Source of the DNA: Venturia oleaginea | Lineage: Eukaryota > Ascomycota > Dothideomycetes > Venturiales > Venturiaceae | Length of the DNA stretch: 64,000 nt | Assembly (NCBI GenBank): GCA_013176395.1 | Contig: JABMLP010000013.1 | Location: 620,001 to 684,000, forward strand | Reading direction: 5' to 3' | Shown here: positions 12,058-23,419 of the stretch, one piece after another | Layout of the letters: every line of letters begins with the position of its first letter | Numbering within the stretch: the stretch's first letter is position 1 | Notes under the pieces: model-generated | What the model saw: only the letters and a program-made list of their open reading frames with translations | Databases searched by the model: none | Told to the model about the DNA's origin: nothing | Made by a program: the position numbers and the translations under genes

Positions 12058-13071
12058 TGTTATGGGGAACTCGTTTCTCAACACAGTTGATTATGTCAAG
12101 ACCTTCTTGACACCTGTGTACTCTTGTTCTGGTCCGCGGGTTTGGGTAAGGGCAATATCAGTCTGGAAGTACTTACCTTAAGTACCTTCCCTTGCTCGGG
12201 TTCTTTGGAGGCTCACTAGATCCTAGCCGTCCGATATATCTCCCAATTCAATTGTCGTCTAACCCATTTGATCCTCAGATCAGTCCTGAACGCTTGTCGG
12301 TTAGTATGAAGGTTGGGGGTGGGCTTGCTTCGTATGCATATGACTTGTGCTTGATTGTATCTAAGTAAAAGGTCGTTACTGTAGTAGGTTGAAGAAGCTC
12401 CTATGTGAGAAACATAACATGAGATAACCACGAAGAGAGAAAGGAAAGTCCGTCCAATGTCCTCCCTATGTACCCTTCTGGTTCTGGGTGCCAAGGTGTA
12501 TTCCCACACCTCTTGGCTCTTTCCCACACTTCCCACACCTGTCAGATCTGATTGATTGATTGATTGATTGTTTCCTACTCGGTTGCAGCCGCTTAATCAC
12601 GCAGCTATGTCCGGTCAGGAGGACTTCACCAGACAGCCAATACGTGATAAATCATAAAATCTACCACGCCCCACTTCGCCTCGTTCACTAAAACAAGACC
12701 AGCTGTCCCTTCCGTCCTCCCTCTTTTCCCTAAACCAGTATTTCTAAATGCCCACTGGCTCTTGTCGATACTGGTTATTCTGCTAGTATATCCGTGCTAT
12801 ATAGATCCCAAGAGGCAATACCTCGTGTTTCGCTAACCTTTTACCTACAGTCTCCCTCCAGTACTCAGCTTCGTCTGTCTGTTTTGCCTTATCCCTCAAG
12901 GCTTGTCTGTTCCCGAAATGTGTTTCCGCTTGTGATTGTTGCCTTGCACCAGATTCCTATGCGGCAGTGTACTTGGTTGTGTGATGCTGGAGACAATAGT
13001 AACCATCGTAGTCGTGATTTCGCTGCTTGAGTGTGATACTGCGGGTATGCCCGTAGACGAGGCTATCTGGT
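12058..13071. other. Gene-free stretch with a TGAT microsatellite
   Basis: About 1 kb. A short (TGAT)n-type run lies near 12551-12572. Otherwise there are only short frames without recognisable content. The composition is similar to the degraded repeat zone that follows. Confidence 0.5.
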
Positions 13072-13781
13072 AGCTGCCGTATTGTATGGCACCGATCGTA
13101 CTATAGACCTGCCGTCTTATAGTCGGAGCCTACCTGCTGCTAGTCGCTCTCCCTACTTGCTATATCGCGCTCCTACTCTTGCCAATGCCATAACTGGGAC
13201 GCAACAGTCTGGGAAGAGGCTCAAGGCTACGTCTGCTGGCTTGTAGGGAGGGGATTTGCCGCCAAAAAGCTCCTTCTATGCTTCCTTACTGCTTACTATG
13301 TCGCGCACCTACTCTTGCCAATGCCATGACTGGGACGCAACAGTTTGGGGAGAGGCTCAAGGCTCTGGACATCAGCTTGCAGCAGGACGGTTTGCGGAGA
13401 CGATAGTAGATGAGGTTCTCTAGCAGCTGCCGTATCGTGTCGCACCGATTGTGTTGTAGACCTGTCGTCTTATAGTCGGAGCCTATCTGCTGCTAGTCGC
13501 TCTCCCTGCTTGCTATATCGCGCTCCTACTCTTGCCAATGCCATAACTGGGACGCAACAGTCTGGGGAGAGGCTCAAGGCTACGTCTGCTAGCTTACAGA
13601 GAGGGAACTTGCCGCCAATAGGCTCCTTCTATGCGTCCTCACTACTTACTGTGTCGCGCACCTACTCTTGCCGATGCCATAACTGGGACACAACAGTTTG
13701 GGGAGAGGCTCAAGGCTCTGGGCAACAGCTTGTAGCAGGACGGTTTGCCAAGACGTTGGGAGAGGTTGTCTAGTCGTTGCA
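13072..13781. repeat. Two-level minisatellite (353-bp unit with 136-bp subunits)
   Basis: AGCTGCCGTAT recurs at 13072 and 13425, and GCCAATGCCATAACTGGGAC at 13181 and 13534, a spacing of 353 bases in both cases. Within each unit the same core (TTGCCAATGCCATGACTGGG) recurs 136 bases further on (13317). Alternate subunits carry different tails (GGCTACGTCTGCT versus GGCTCTGG). So two long units each contain two diverged halves. No protein family is recognised in any frame; part of it may once have been coding, read on the minus strand. Confidence 0.85.
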
Positions 13782-14024
13782 GTGGTGTGTGGTGCCGATT
13801 GTTGCACACCGGGCGTCTGGTGTTTGAGTTGTGTTGAAGGTATTGCCGATCTAGCGGTGACTCGTCGACTCGGGGCGTTGCAGTGTCATCTGGAGTGATG
13901 GACTAGCCGGGAGATAGTGACTAGATGGTTGCTGTTGTCTTTGGTGGACGCATCGTTCGTGTAGCTTGCTCATGTATTCGTGTGCTTGCTCTGCCGTGGC
14001 TGCGACGGCGACTCTAGAGGTACC
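13782..14024 (+). repeat. Left arm of a 243-bp inverted repeat
   Basis: Reverse complement of 14589-14831 with only a handful of differences; both arms are 243 bases. The arm begins AGTGGTGTGTGG and ends CTCTAGAGGTACCT. It directly abuts the minisatellite. The spacer between the arms is 564 bases. Read from the spacer outward, each arm has a frame containing AEQAHEYMSKLHERCVHQ, whose family I do not recognise. Confidence 0.85.
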
Positions 14025-14075
14025 TCCTCGATGCTGAGGGTACGCAACCCTACAACAATTTATAGTATTATATAG

Positions 14076-14215
14076 AATAGAATAATATTGTTTGGAAGCT
14101 TCGCTATCATCTACATTCTCTATTTCTACCTCACAAGTGCGGGAGTTATGCCCAGTCTCGCCGCAACGGCCGCAGTGCCTCTCTCCACGTACCCTCTTCG
14201 CAGGCTTCTCACCAT
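14076..14215 (-). pseudogene. CCHC zinc-knuckle relic of a pogo-like transposase
   Basis: Read on the minus strand, one frame gives HCGRCGETGHNSRTCEVEIEN, a perfect C-x2-C-x4-H-x4-C knuckle followed by an acidic Ser/Asp tail. The same arrangement closes the transposases at 16.3 kb, 42.8 kb and 49.7 kb (CGNCGATGHxARTCKKDIE). Upstream the frame carries basic residues (GEKPAKRVRGERH) and then a stop. It is therefore the decayed end of a distinct Fot1/pogo-type element in the spacer of the inverted repeat. Confidence 0.6.
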
Positions 14216-14588
14216 CGTTACGGTTACCACCCTCCTGTTACAGATCACCTCAAGACCGAAGAGCAGGGACAGCGGGACTTGCAGAGGATGGTTGGATAAC
14301 AAGAAGTTGTTGTTAGGACTGATGTGGAGGGGAATCCTTTGGGCGCACAAGAGGGGATTGGTGCATCCAGGTCAGTCCTAAGAGAGAATAGTACGTGCAG
14401 GAGTCACGTGATATTAACACAGTTCCCACAGCACTTGGCATTGCGCACAGTGTGGGAAGAAACAGCACACACAGCGAGAACTCAATTTTTGGAATTTACA
14501 GAAGTATCATCTAAAGATCATCAAAACACCTCTGCCAGTGGCCGCTCCGGCCTCTGGAGGCCATCGCGCGTCCCTCAGCGTCGATGAG

Positions 14589-14831
14589 ATACCTCTAGAG
14601 TCGCCGTCGCGGCCACGGCAGAGCAAGCACACGAATACATGAGCAAACTACACGAACGATGCGTCCACCAAAGACAACAGCAACCATCTAGTCACTATCT
14701 CCCGGCTAGTCCATCACCCCAGATGACACTGCAACGCCCCGAGTCGACGAGTCACCGCTAGAACGGCAATACCTTCAACACAACTCAAACACCAGACGCC
14801 CGGTGTGCAACAATCGGTACCACACACCACT
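14589..14831 (-). repeat. Right arm of the 243-bp inverted repeat
   Basis: Partner of 13782-14024. The arm starts TACCTCTAGAGTCGCCG and ends GTACCACACACCACT. The minisatellite next to the left arm is absent here; instead unrelated sequence and a truncated pogo element follow. Confidence 0.85.
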
Positions 14832-14948
14832 TGTCACGGCAGCGATAGGATGTATAGAATGAATGTCACGGCTAGTAGTAACTAATGAAAGGCGTGAGCA
14901 GCAATCAGGTATGGACTAAATGTGATAGTGAACTACAGGTAGCTATGT

Positions 14949-16454
14949 AAATGGGGGAGGTGGCAGATATGGCGGATAAACTACTGGGTATACGCGGTGG
15001 AGAGCCAGTAGGCAAAAACTGGGCTGAGAGATTCGTAACGCGCTCAGATGAGCTCAAGGTAGCCTTCAATCGAGCAAAGGATAGGCAGAGGATACTACAG
15101 GAAGATCCAGAGATTATCGGCGCGTGGTTCAAGCTCGTTGCAGATATTAAAGCCAAGTACGGCATCCACGACAAGGATACGCACAACTTTGACGAGATTG
15201 GCTTCCAGATGGGTATTATTGGGTCAATGAAGGTCGTCACAGCTTCTGAAAGACGTACACTGCCTAATTTGATCCAGCTAGGCAATCGCGAGTGGGTTAC
15301 AGTTATCCAGAGTATCTGCGCCGCTGGGTATGCGACCCCGCCCTTCATTATCTACAAAGGACGCGTTCACATCTCTGCGTGGTATGAGGAGGCAGATATG
15401 CCACGGAATTGGAAGCTCTCGGTCTCTGAGAAAGGCTGGACAAACAATGCGCTTGGTCTTAAGTGGTTGAAGCACTTTGACGCGCATACAAAGGCGCGTC
15501 AAGTAGGGGGTATAGGCTGCTCATCTTGGACGGCCATGAGAGCCATCTCAACCAGGATTTCAAGGACTACTGCCTCGAACATAAGATCCTAACGCTCGGT
15601 ATGCCACCTCATTCATCGCATATCCTCCAGCCGCTTGATGTGGTCTGCTTCTCGCCGTTGAAGTGCAAGTACTCTCAACGAGTTCGAGACTTGGCACGCC
15701 GACGCGTCTACCATTTCAACAAAGAAGGCTTCCTCCCGGCCTTCAAAGACGCGTTTTTCGACGTGCTTACAGAAAAGAACTGTCGAAAGGCTTTTGAGAT
15801 GGTAGGGCTAGTCCCTATTAATGCGGAGGTGGTATTGGATCGCCTTGAAGTACGGCTACGTACCCCACCAGCACCCCCACCGCAGGAGACGCCGTGGCAG
15901 TCGAAGACTCCAAGCAATACTCAAGAATTTGGATCTCAATCAAAGCTTGTACGCGAATCTTTCACTCGGTCACTAGTTACTGCGCAGACTGGCTTCTCTC
16001 AGCTTGTCAAGGGCGCTGAATCGATGCTGCACCAGAACGCTCTACTTAATGCACGAAACCACGAGCTTGACGAGCAATTGGCAGTAATGACGAAGCGAAA
16101 ATCGCGCAAAAGGAAATGGATCCAGCAATGTGGTACTATAGAGTACGGGACTGCAGCAGCGCAGGTAGCTGCTGAGGCGTCTGTAGCGCCTCAGAAATCA
16201 AAGAAGGCTCGTGGTAGTGGTGATCAAGAAACAGCCCGGCCAGCTTTACAGCGCTGTGGAAACTGCGGAGCGACTGGGCACATTGCGCGAACGTGTAAAA
16301 AGGATATTGAGATATCTTCTGAATCAGATAGCAGCACGACAGACTTGGAATCTATTGTTGATAGCAATAAAATTGAAGAGGCGTAATATGAGTTGGTCGT
16401 GCCAAGGAAAAGTGGCCGGCTCGGTGGTGTGGCCGGCTCGGTGGTGGAATACGT
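14949..16454 (+). mobile_element. Fot1/pogo-like DNA transposon, 5'-truncated copy (copy D)
   Basis: The element lacks its 5' terminus and the helix-turn-helix part of its transposase: sequence begins abruptly at GAGGTGGCAGATATGGCGG, which corresponds to codon about 90 of full copies. The 3' end is intact. After the stop comes CTTGGCACGACCA (read outside-in), then two copies of CCACCGAGCCGGCCAC, then the outer ACGTATTC, ending at 16454 against a TA at 16455-16456. TA target sites are typical of Tc1/mariner/pogo elements. Confidence 0.85.
14951..16386 (+). pseudogene. Pogo/DDE_1 transposase, 5'-truncated and frameshifted
   Basis: The frame 14951-15505 reads DMADKLLGIRGG, GKNWAERF (CENP-B-type DNA-binding part) and the start of the DDE_1 catalytic domain with NFDEIGFQMGIIG (first catalytic Asp). 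Near 15507 one base is missing relative to the other copies, so the continuation RLLILDGHESH lies in another frame from about 15515 to 16386. That part holds the second Asp (LDGHESH), the third (SSHILQPLDVVCF), a coiled Lys/Arg-rich linker and a C-terminal CCHC knuckle CGNCGATGHIARTC with an acidic tail. The N-terminal helix-turn-helix is absent. It cannot make active transposase. Confidence 0.9.
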
Positions 16455-16456
16455 TA

Positions 16457-17067
16457 TACGTATTAGAGAGTCAATATATCTACTAGTAGCCCTCTAACTC
16501 AAAATAGGAAAGAACGAGCTTAGAACTACTATGTCCAAATCTCTCTATTCCTATACAATCCTAGTAATAATAATCCACTCCCCCTCTTTCCTGTTCATCT
16601 CTTCTCTATTTTGTGATCTCGATAGCTAACTGACCAACATACTCGTATAACAATTCTCTACCGCTTTATCAAAATGTATGTATTCCCGTCTCTTCAATAG
16701 TATCATCAGTAAATCATAACGATATAGATATCGCTATCGAAACTAAAGATCCAATTTATCACCGGCGCGAGAAGCGCGGACATGGCTATTTTTATCCAAG
16801 GCGGTTACTAGGCGGATACGTGGTTTTGCGAGAGGTAATCGTATGGATGTTATCGAACGGGTCTACATATTATTCTTGTCGGTAGAGGATGAGTTTCTGC
16901 GAGAAGTGGCATCGATGATGATAGCGGGGTTCTTGGTTGTAGAATTCGTGGTATCTAGCAGCCTTGTACTCTAGAAACAGTACTAGTGAGCGCGGGAGCC
17001 GGGACTGGGGTGTAAGCGTCTTTCAATTCTGTTGGCCGAAGAATAAAAGGGTCAGGCAATGACGCGC
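16457..17067. other. Gene-free AT-rich stretch
   Basis: About 600 bases between the pogo copy and the small inverted-repeat element. There is no frame of interest and no recognisable repeat. Confidence 0.5.
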
Positions 17068-17336
17068 GGGTGACAAATATTGCGGGCCATGTACGGGTAA
17101 CGAGTGTGATGCAAGCGATTCTGAATTCTCACCAAAAGTCGCGACTTCAAGGAGATATTCCTCCATGACCGTACAGGAAATGATTCTAGGAATGAAAAGT
17201 AGATTTCCTTCAAGATAAAACTACAATTCCGTCTCTTTGGAATTTTTGATTTCGCTGTTGGAAAGAAAAGTATTGTTTCGTACTCTGCTTTTTGCCAAGG
17301 AGAACAGCTTGGGTAGGCCCGCAATATTTGTCACCC
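17068..17336. mobile_element. MITE-like element with 21-bp perfect terminal inverted repeats
   Basis: The 21 bases at 17068-17088 (GGGTGACAAATATTGCGGGC plus C) are the exact reverse complement of 17316-17336. The element is 269 bp and has no coding capacity beyond a 90-codon frame that reads across it and shows no family. A clear target duplication is not visible, so the superfamily is open. The termini do not match the pogo or Tc1 elements in the window. Confidence 0.7.
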
Positions 17337-17955
17337 CGGTGAATGAGAATAGGTTCAGAACATAACCATCAAGACGAAAAAGACTCAAGAAGCAAATAGC
17401 ATAATCAAAACATTTGAGTCTACAGTAATCGACAATCCTTCAAACTGGTTATCGAATCTTCCTATCGTCCACACGCGCAGCCATTTCCCCATCAATCAAA
17501 GGCATCGATGCAATCCTCGCCCTCCCTATCAGACCAAATCAATCATCATAGTGTACAAATCCATCATCACGTTCATCCCCGTCTTCCTGACATTGGAATC
17601 CATGTCCGATTCATTACGAGGCAAGGAAATCGTGCTGGAGGTGTTGGGAATGGGGCGCGATATGCATGGGTACCATCGCATTTAAGAAGAACAAAAACCG
17701 AGACCACCGCCGATGAAAAAATCATTAAAAATTGCCGACGCCGCATGTTCGGTATTCCATACCAACCATCACCCATGAAAGTACCTATTTTCCTGGTCAT
17801 CAACTTGTCAACATTTGCCCGGCCAACGGCCCCCCCCATCGAGACTCTGCCAAAACGATATAGCGAGAAGGAAAAAGAAAAGGGCGCTGAGCCGGAACAT
17901 GGTAATGACTGAGAGATGTTTTCGAGTGTAAAAAAAGTATGCCCATTATCACCCA
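17337..17955. other. Intergenic, forkhead 3' flank
   Basis: About 620 bases downstream of the forkhead gene. Overlapping frames on both strands (around 17508-17960) have no recognisable domain. A hydrophobic patch in the minus-strand frame is not enough to call a protein. Confidence 0.5.
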
Positions 17956-19475
17956 TCACCAAACATCTCCGAAGTTGTGATCATAATCGAAACTGGAAGG
18001 AGTCTGAGGCTCACTTCCAGACTCGATGCTGCCAGATCCATGATCGTAGAAAAGGCTGTTTCGAAGAGGGCCAAAATGCAGATCAGGGACGTCTTGGGGC
18101 TCCGGAGTGCCATGTGTAGAATCATCCTTAAGAGTGGAGGAGTATTGCGCATAATTGAGCGGTTGTGAGTCGTATACATCAGAAGGGAGGGCATAAAAAG
18201 CTTCGGGTGGGAAGAAGTATGGCGAGGAAGGACCGGATGGTGCCGCGCTGGTCGAGTGGCTGTCGTAGCCCGCCGAGCGTGGTCTCCCTCCATTGTGGGG
18301 AGCTATGATTCCTTGGGCACGAAGTCGGATACTATGGTCTCTGGACTCGCGTCTCAATTGCCGAATCCTCGCCGATTGTCTCAGCTGGTGTGTCTGACGA
18401 GACATGATCCCGCCCCGAGCTCCGGAGGCTTGTCGATATGGGGCCGGATGGTGGTTCCTCTTACCACGCTTCTTGGGATGGTTTCGGCGGTATCGAGTGG
18501 TGGATTGGACACGCCCATCTCTGAGGGCTTGCTCGCTGAGCCTCCATTGATTGCGGCCCTTCTTCTTGTTTGGGTCAACTTTCTCGAAGGCCTGCGAATC
18601 ATTAGCAACGCGTTGGCCACAGAGAGAGCTCGATGTACCATGTTCATGGATAGATTGTGTCGGATACTATTTTGCCATCCTTTTGACCCTGGATCAGAAG
18701 GCACTTTACCGGTATTGGTCTTGAACCAGGCATAGATTTCTCTCAAAACCATCGTGTGAGCCGGTGCATCTCGGAGACATCGAAATAAAGACTTCGCGTA
18801 ACACTCAGCTTTGTCGCCATTAATTTCACCGTCCATGGACATTCCATCATCATCATCATCATCATCATATCCTGTCGATTTGTGATTAGCCACCTTGTCA
18901 TGTTTTTGACGGTAAATGGAAAGAGGAACAATACCATGATCGTGAATCGTGATCAGCTCATTCTCTTGCTGTTGTTGTCGGTTGTATTCGTCCTCATGAT
19001 AAGAAGTGTCTGCATAAGAAGTCGGGGCTAGGTTTGGGTAGACCTGGTGCGGAGCAACGATAGAATTGAAGAATGGGTAGGATCCATCGTGAGCGGACAC
19101 GAGAGAGGGACTGATTGATCTTGGAACCGTGGGTGCGTATTGTGAGGTTGTGAAGAGCTGGTGGTTATAGTGAGAATAATCCAGTCCTTGAGAATTTGTG
19201 TAATTCGTGGACGGCTGGAAGAGCTGGTAGTTCTCCATCTGCATAGAGTCGCCCCCACGGTCTGAAGAGTATGAAAGTTGGAGAGAGGGAGAGCTTAAGG
19301 GCATGGCTTCATCATACTGTGGATGTCCCTGAGCATCCGTGAAGGTAGGCGCGACGCTTTTAGTAGCCATATTGTTCTGGGATGAAAGTTGGGAGGAATC
19401 TTGCTCTTCTTGTGGTGCAGAGGGCAGGCCAACGATAGCTCCAGCGCTCCCACGTCCCGACAGAAGGGCAGTCAT
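17956..19475 (-). CDS. Forkhead-domain transcription factor
   Basis: Nuclear DNA-binding regulator. Exon 1 is 19475-18639 and exon 2 is 18591-17956, separated by a 47-bp intron (GTACAT...TTCGCAG); total 490 residues. The forkhead fold starts near residue 222 with ECYAKSLFRCLRDAP, continues MVLREIYAWFKTNTGK and the recognition helix GWQNSIRHNLSMN. The splice then gives MAFEKVDPNKKKGRNQWRLSEQAL, the wing region. The N-terminal 200 residues are Gln/Ser/Tyr-rich with a run of seven Asp just before the domain; the C-terminal part is low-complexity with a basic RQSARIRQLRRESRD stretch. I chose the ATG at 19475 because a TTCCAG acceptor lies just upstream, suggesting a spliced leader. An ATG at 19526 is possible. 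The subclass (FKH, HCM1, SEP1-like) cannot be told from sequence alone. Confidence 0.88.
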
Positions 19476-20567
19476 GCTTTGAATCGGTGACCTGGAATGA
19501 TATGTTGAAGAGAGAAACGGCGTCAATAAGTGCTGGGACCAGGGAAGACGATGAACGAGCGCACGAGAGATCTATGCCTTCACGGATCGGTGCAACGAAG
19601 AATACTGAGACATTTGAAAGGCGATTGGCTTGATGATTGCCTGCAGAGCGACTATCCGGCAGAGCATCCACGGCCCGGGCTCGGATGACAACGCACCATA
19701 CGGAAGGAGGCGTCGTTTATGAGTTCAGAGCAAATACTGGATAGAAGCATTGTCACTGCGGCAGCACGGCGGCAGGACAGGGATACCTCTTGCAATGCTG
19801 GGCAAATACACGCCTTGCATATCAACTTCAAGGAACTACAAAGCAAGGTGGGGAGACATAGAACGTGACTGAAATGTGTGCGACCTCATAGAAGCCTAGC
19901 CAACCATATCGTGCCAAGACGGGTAGCTGGTGAAACTTAGCTGAGGATGAGCAACCTACCATTCGGCAGCAATGTTTCAAAGGGCTAACTTGCGCCGCCG
20001 TTGTGACATCTCAACAACAGGCGTGTTCGGTATTCTTGAGCATAGCAGGTGCGCAGCACGTTAGGCTAGGCAGTCGACCTGACGCGGAACACAAAGCTGG
20101 TCCTGCCTGGATTTAGCCTGAAGCTTGGTGCTGATCTGCGCGTCACAAGAGGAGCGTGGGTGAAATTCTCCGGAGCCATGCTACTTTCGTGAGCGTCTGC
20201 CCATATTGTGCTTTCGCATATGCTTTGGGTTAGCCTATCACATCGATGCGAAGCCGAGCAGCTCCGCGTTCAAGTGCAGTAAGGTTTTCCATGATGGTCC
20301 TGCCTTGCCTGAGATAACATCACCTACCGTCCTTCACTCTGCTCTCGCATCTGTCAGGCCATATGCCGTGACTCATGAGGCTGCATGAGACGAGGCGCGA
20401 TAGCGCCGTTTGTAGACTGCTTTTGCAATGTATTGATCTATCATTTGATGAGAAAGGATCGAACTGATCGCAAATTGGACAGTATCTACCGGACAACTAG
20501 CCCAAGAGGCACTCGTGCTTGGATGAACGCGATGGGCAGGCGCTGTACCCACCCGACGCAAGAAGCA
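19476..20567. other. Intergenic, forkhead promoter region
   Basis: About 1.1 kb between the forkhead gene start and the cactin stop codon. Likely contains the long leader and promoter of the forkhead gene. Short frames only. Confidence 0.5.
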
Positions 20568-22304
20568 TCACTTCCGGTAATAGATCTATTCCAGTCAGCC
20601 GTTCTTCGTTTCGTTGGGATGCAGCTTTTACATACCTTTTTGAACTGGAAGCTCAATGTGAGAATGCCCTGAGACTATCAGTATGCCAACGGGAACCTGC
20701 AGCTGGCTCAGAATTGGAATACATACCTTGTCGAAATTACTTCTGAATCCACGCTCCCTCTTCGCGCTGTAGTCCCATTCTTTGTCTATGATCCGAAAGG
20801 CGACATCGGTGTACGGCGGACCGGCGATGAATCGTATCACGCAAGTGTCTTCTTCGCCGGCCTGTGCGAACGACTGACCCCGCTTCCGGCCTCCTTCGCG
20901 CTCGATCCTATAAGTGGGCGCCTCATATGTGCCGGCAAGTTCGGGATAGAAAATTGCAAATTTATAGCCTTGAACTACTTTTGGGGGCGGGTTCTCGTGG
21001 TCGTAGTGCGTTTGGTTGTACTTGTTCCATTCGTAGCCCATTTGAACGCGGTTGAAGAAAAGAGGCTTTCGTGCTTCACTCCGGCCTTTGAGACGTTCCG
21101 AGGGGGTGGCCACGGATTCTTCGGTTGTGAATATCTCCTCGTTCTCCATCATGCCGCGACCCACCTCACGTTCGTATAGTGCAAAAGCGGCCTGTTGAAA
21201 GTTCTCCTCTTCGGGCGCAGCAAATCGAGAGCCCATACCAGCCGAAGGTTGAGGGAAGATGAGACTCTTCGGTTTCTCTACTCGCTTCTTCTTTGCGGAG
21301 ACATATCCAAGGCGCAATATTCTTCGCCTATTGTCCGTAACGCTCCGCAAAAATGCATCCTCGTCTAGTGATTGCAATCCTTTGTCTTCGGCGCGCACCT
21401 TGAGCAATGGCTCGGGATCGTACGAAGCGGAGTCTGCTGGCCGAGCACCTGCCAATGCTGCGATCTCCAGCATCGGCTGCAATCTCTCTTTGACATTTTC
21501 CGCGTCCTCCTTTTGTTGTTTTCGTAAAGTATCCAATCTTTTGTCGACAATGGCCCGGGACATGCTCCGTAGCTTAGATCGTGCTTTATAAACCTGTGCT
21601 GAATTGAGAAGATGTTCCCAATAATCGGTATCGATTGGCTCGTTCGAACGCAGCTTTCCCTTGATTTGTTTTTCAAGTTTCTCCAATTCAGTAAACGTTT
21701 TCGAGCCGAGTAGACGATCGACATCTGCAGCTACATTGCTCACACCACGTGCTGAGGGTCCAGAGTTTGTGAGTTTGCTGATTCGATCGCTACAGAGGAG
21801 CTTGATGTTCTGTTTGAGGTTAGCGTCTTCTCGAATGAAATTGAACCGAAGTACATGGACAGTACGAACCTCCCAGTAATCCAAGTTTGTAGGATGCTTC
21901 TCGAGCTTCAAATATATATCGACCTCGGTGGCCAACTCTCTCACCTGTGCCAGATTGAAGTCTTCTAGGGCACCTGCTGGGTCTGGGATTTCCAAAGTTG
22001 AGCCGTTCTCATCCTCATCCCCGTCTTCGTCTTTGTTCAGTATGTCTCGCGTTGGGTCGATTGTGGCTAGAGTGACGACGAATAGGTCGATGGGTTCCTG
22101 GCGACCGGCTTTTACTCTCAGTATAGCCTTCTTCTTTGCCTGCCGCAGCGCAAACTTGTCTTCTCCTGCTACCCATGCGTCTTCCTGCTCATCGACCGGG
22201 GCTGATCGCTTCTTGGGAATCGATGATGTTGGTTTGGAAGCTGGACCTCGAGAAGACGAAGTTGCGGGCTTTCGCCATGGAGGTACGTCTCCGCGGTTGG
22301 CCAT
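20568..22304 (-). CDS. CACTIN: Cactin (splicing-associated nuclear protein)
   Basis: Cactin is a conserved nuclear protein associated with the spliceosome and, in fission yeast and animals, required for efficient pre-mRNA splicing. Exons 22304-20727, 20668-20636 (33 nt) and 20585-20568 (18 nt) give 542 residues. The N-terminus is basic and low-complexity; the central cactin domain holds DYWEHLLNSAQVYKARSKLR; the C-terminal signature reads QMGYEWNKYNQTHYDHENPP, then VQGYKFAIFYPEL, APTYRIERE, CVIRFIAGPPYTDVAFRI and KEWDYS. The two tiny final exons supply GILTLSFQFKK and IYYRK, the expected C-terminus. Donors are GTATGT in both introns. Shorter than animal cactins because the Arg/Ser-rich N-terminal extension is missing. 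Confidence 0.93.
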
Positions 22305-23419
22305 GGCTTTGAAAGTAGCTAGGGGAAGGGATGGGTCTTAAAACTGAAGTTGAGAGTCGACAGAGGAACCGTGTACAGAGACTCGAAGTTCAAGAATGCA
22401 CGCTACTGCCGGCTTAAACCAAATCACGTGAAAGGGTCTCTGCATCAAGATCAACTCTCCAGCCTCGTTTCTTCTCATCTTCAACACCCTAAGACAGTTT
22501 CATAGTCTGCTTCAATATTATTGAGTCTCAACCCAGCTCTACTTGATCTAATAATGACGGTCGACGGCTCTCGCTGGTATGGACATTTAGCCTCCTCAAC
22601 TCCCGACAACAGTGGCTCCATTCATTAAACGACGAATCCTTTGGTAACTGTAACAATACATCTTAGAGAACGCTTCAAATGGCTCCAATATCGCCACTCA
22701 GCTGTTAACTACTAGAACCGATAGACACACGATTCCTAGTAGAAGAAAAGCAGTCGCCCAGTATAGTCTCCTCGAGCCGTCCTCACTCCACGCGTCTACA
22801 ATGAAAGCTCTTCCATTGCTATCGTAAGAGATTTCGTTGCTGGAGCGTGGAGCAGGGACGCCTTGTAAAGACTATACTAGGCGATAAACCCGTAGAAGGT
22901 TCTTACCGGTGTTTTCGGCCTCTCTAGAAGCTTAGGGAACAGCTCCAATCTCAACTACACTTGGTCTGTGAGATCCTCCAATGCTACCTCTTGTTAAGAC
23001 ACTTCCGAATATAGTAGTACTTAGTATCGGGTACATAGTATTATTCCACCACTCTGTACACGAAATATCTCAAAGAATCGGCTAAAATCCAACCTCCCTC
23101 GTCTTCTTCTCCTACACCCACTTCAACCTTACCTTCACCATAGGTTGGTAGCACCACAATAAAACACACTGGTTACATGGATCTGATTTATATGGTTATT
23201 TATTCATAATTGTTAAAGGGGTATCATATACAGCCTTTACTCCTCTCCTAGAACAATCATACAAGCCAGGTAGCCGACAAGAAACCCATCTCCATCTGTA
23301 CCATTCATCTGCGCCATTCCTTCCGATAGTCGAGGCAAATAATCAGACCAAAAGTAAGATTCCTCATCGCCGTGCACCTCCTCTATGCGATACCCCAAAC
23401 CAATATCCCAAATTCCCGT
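22305..23419. other. Intergenic, divergent side of cactin
   Basis: About 1.1 kb upstream of cactin and downstream of the PIP-kinase-like gene. No frame, RNA gene or terminal repeat is recognised; the central part (22560-23200) is degenerate and may be an old repeat. Confidence 0.45.

Noticed and set aside
15500..15520. Programmed frameshift in pogo copy D
   Set aside because: Other copies read through without a shift; a plain one-base deletion in a truncated element is the simpler explanation.
17508..17962. Overlapping frames of 130 codons on both strands after the forkhead gene
   Set aside because: No domain, low-complexity sequence, and position in a 3' flank. Likely chance open frames.
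22560..23200. Possible degenerate transposon in the cactin upstream region
   Set aside because: No terminal repeats, target duplications or coding remnants could be identified.
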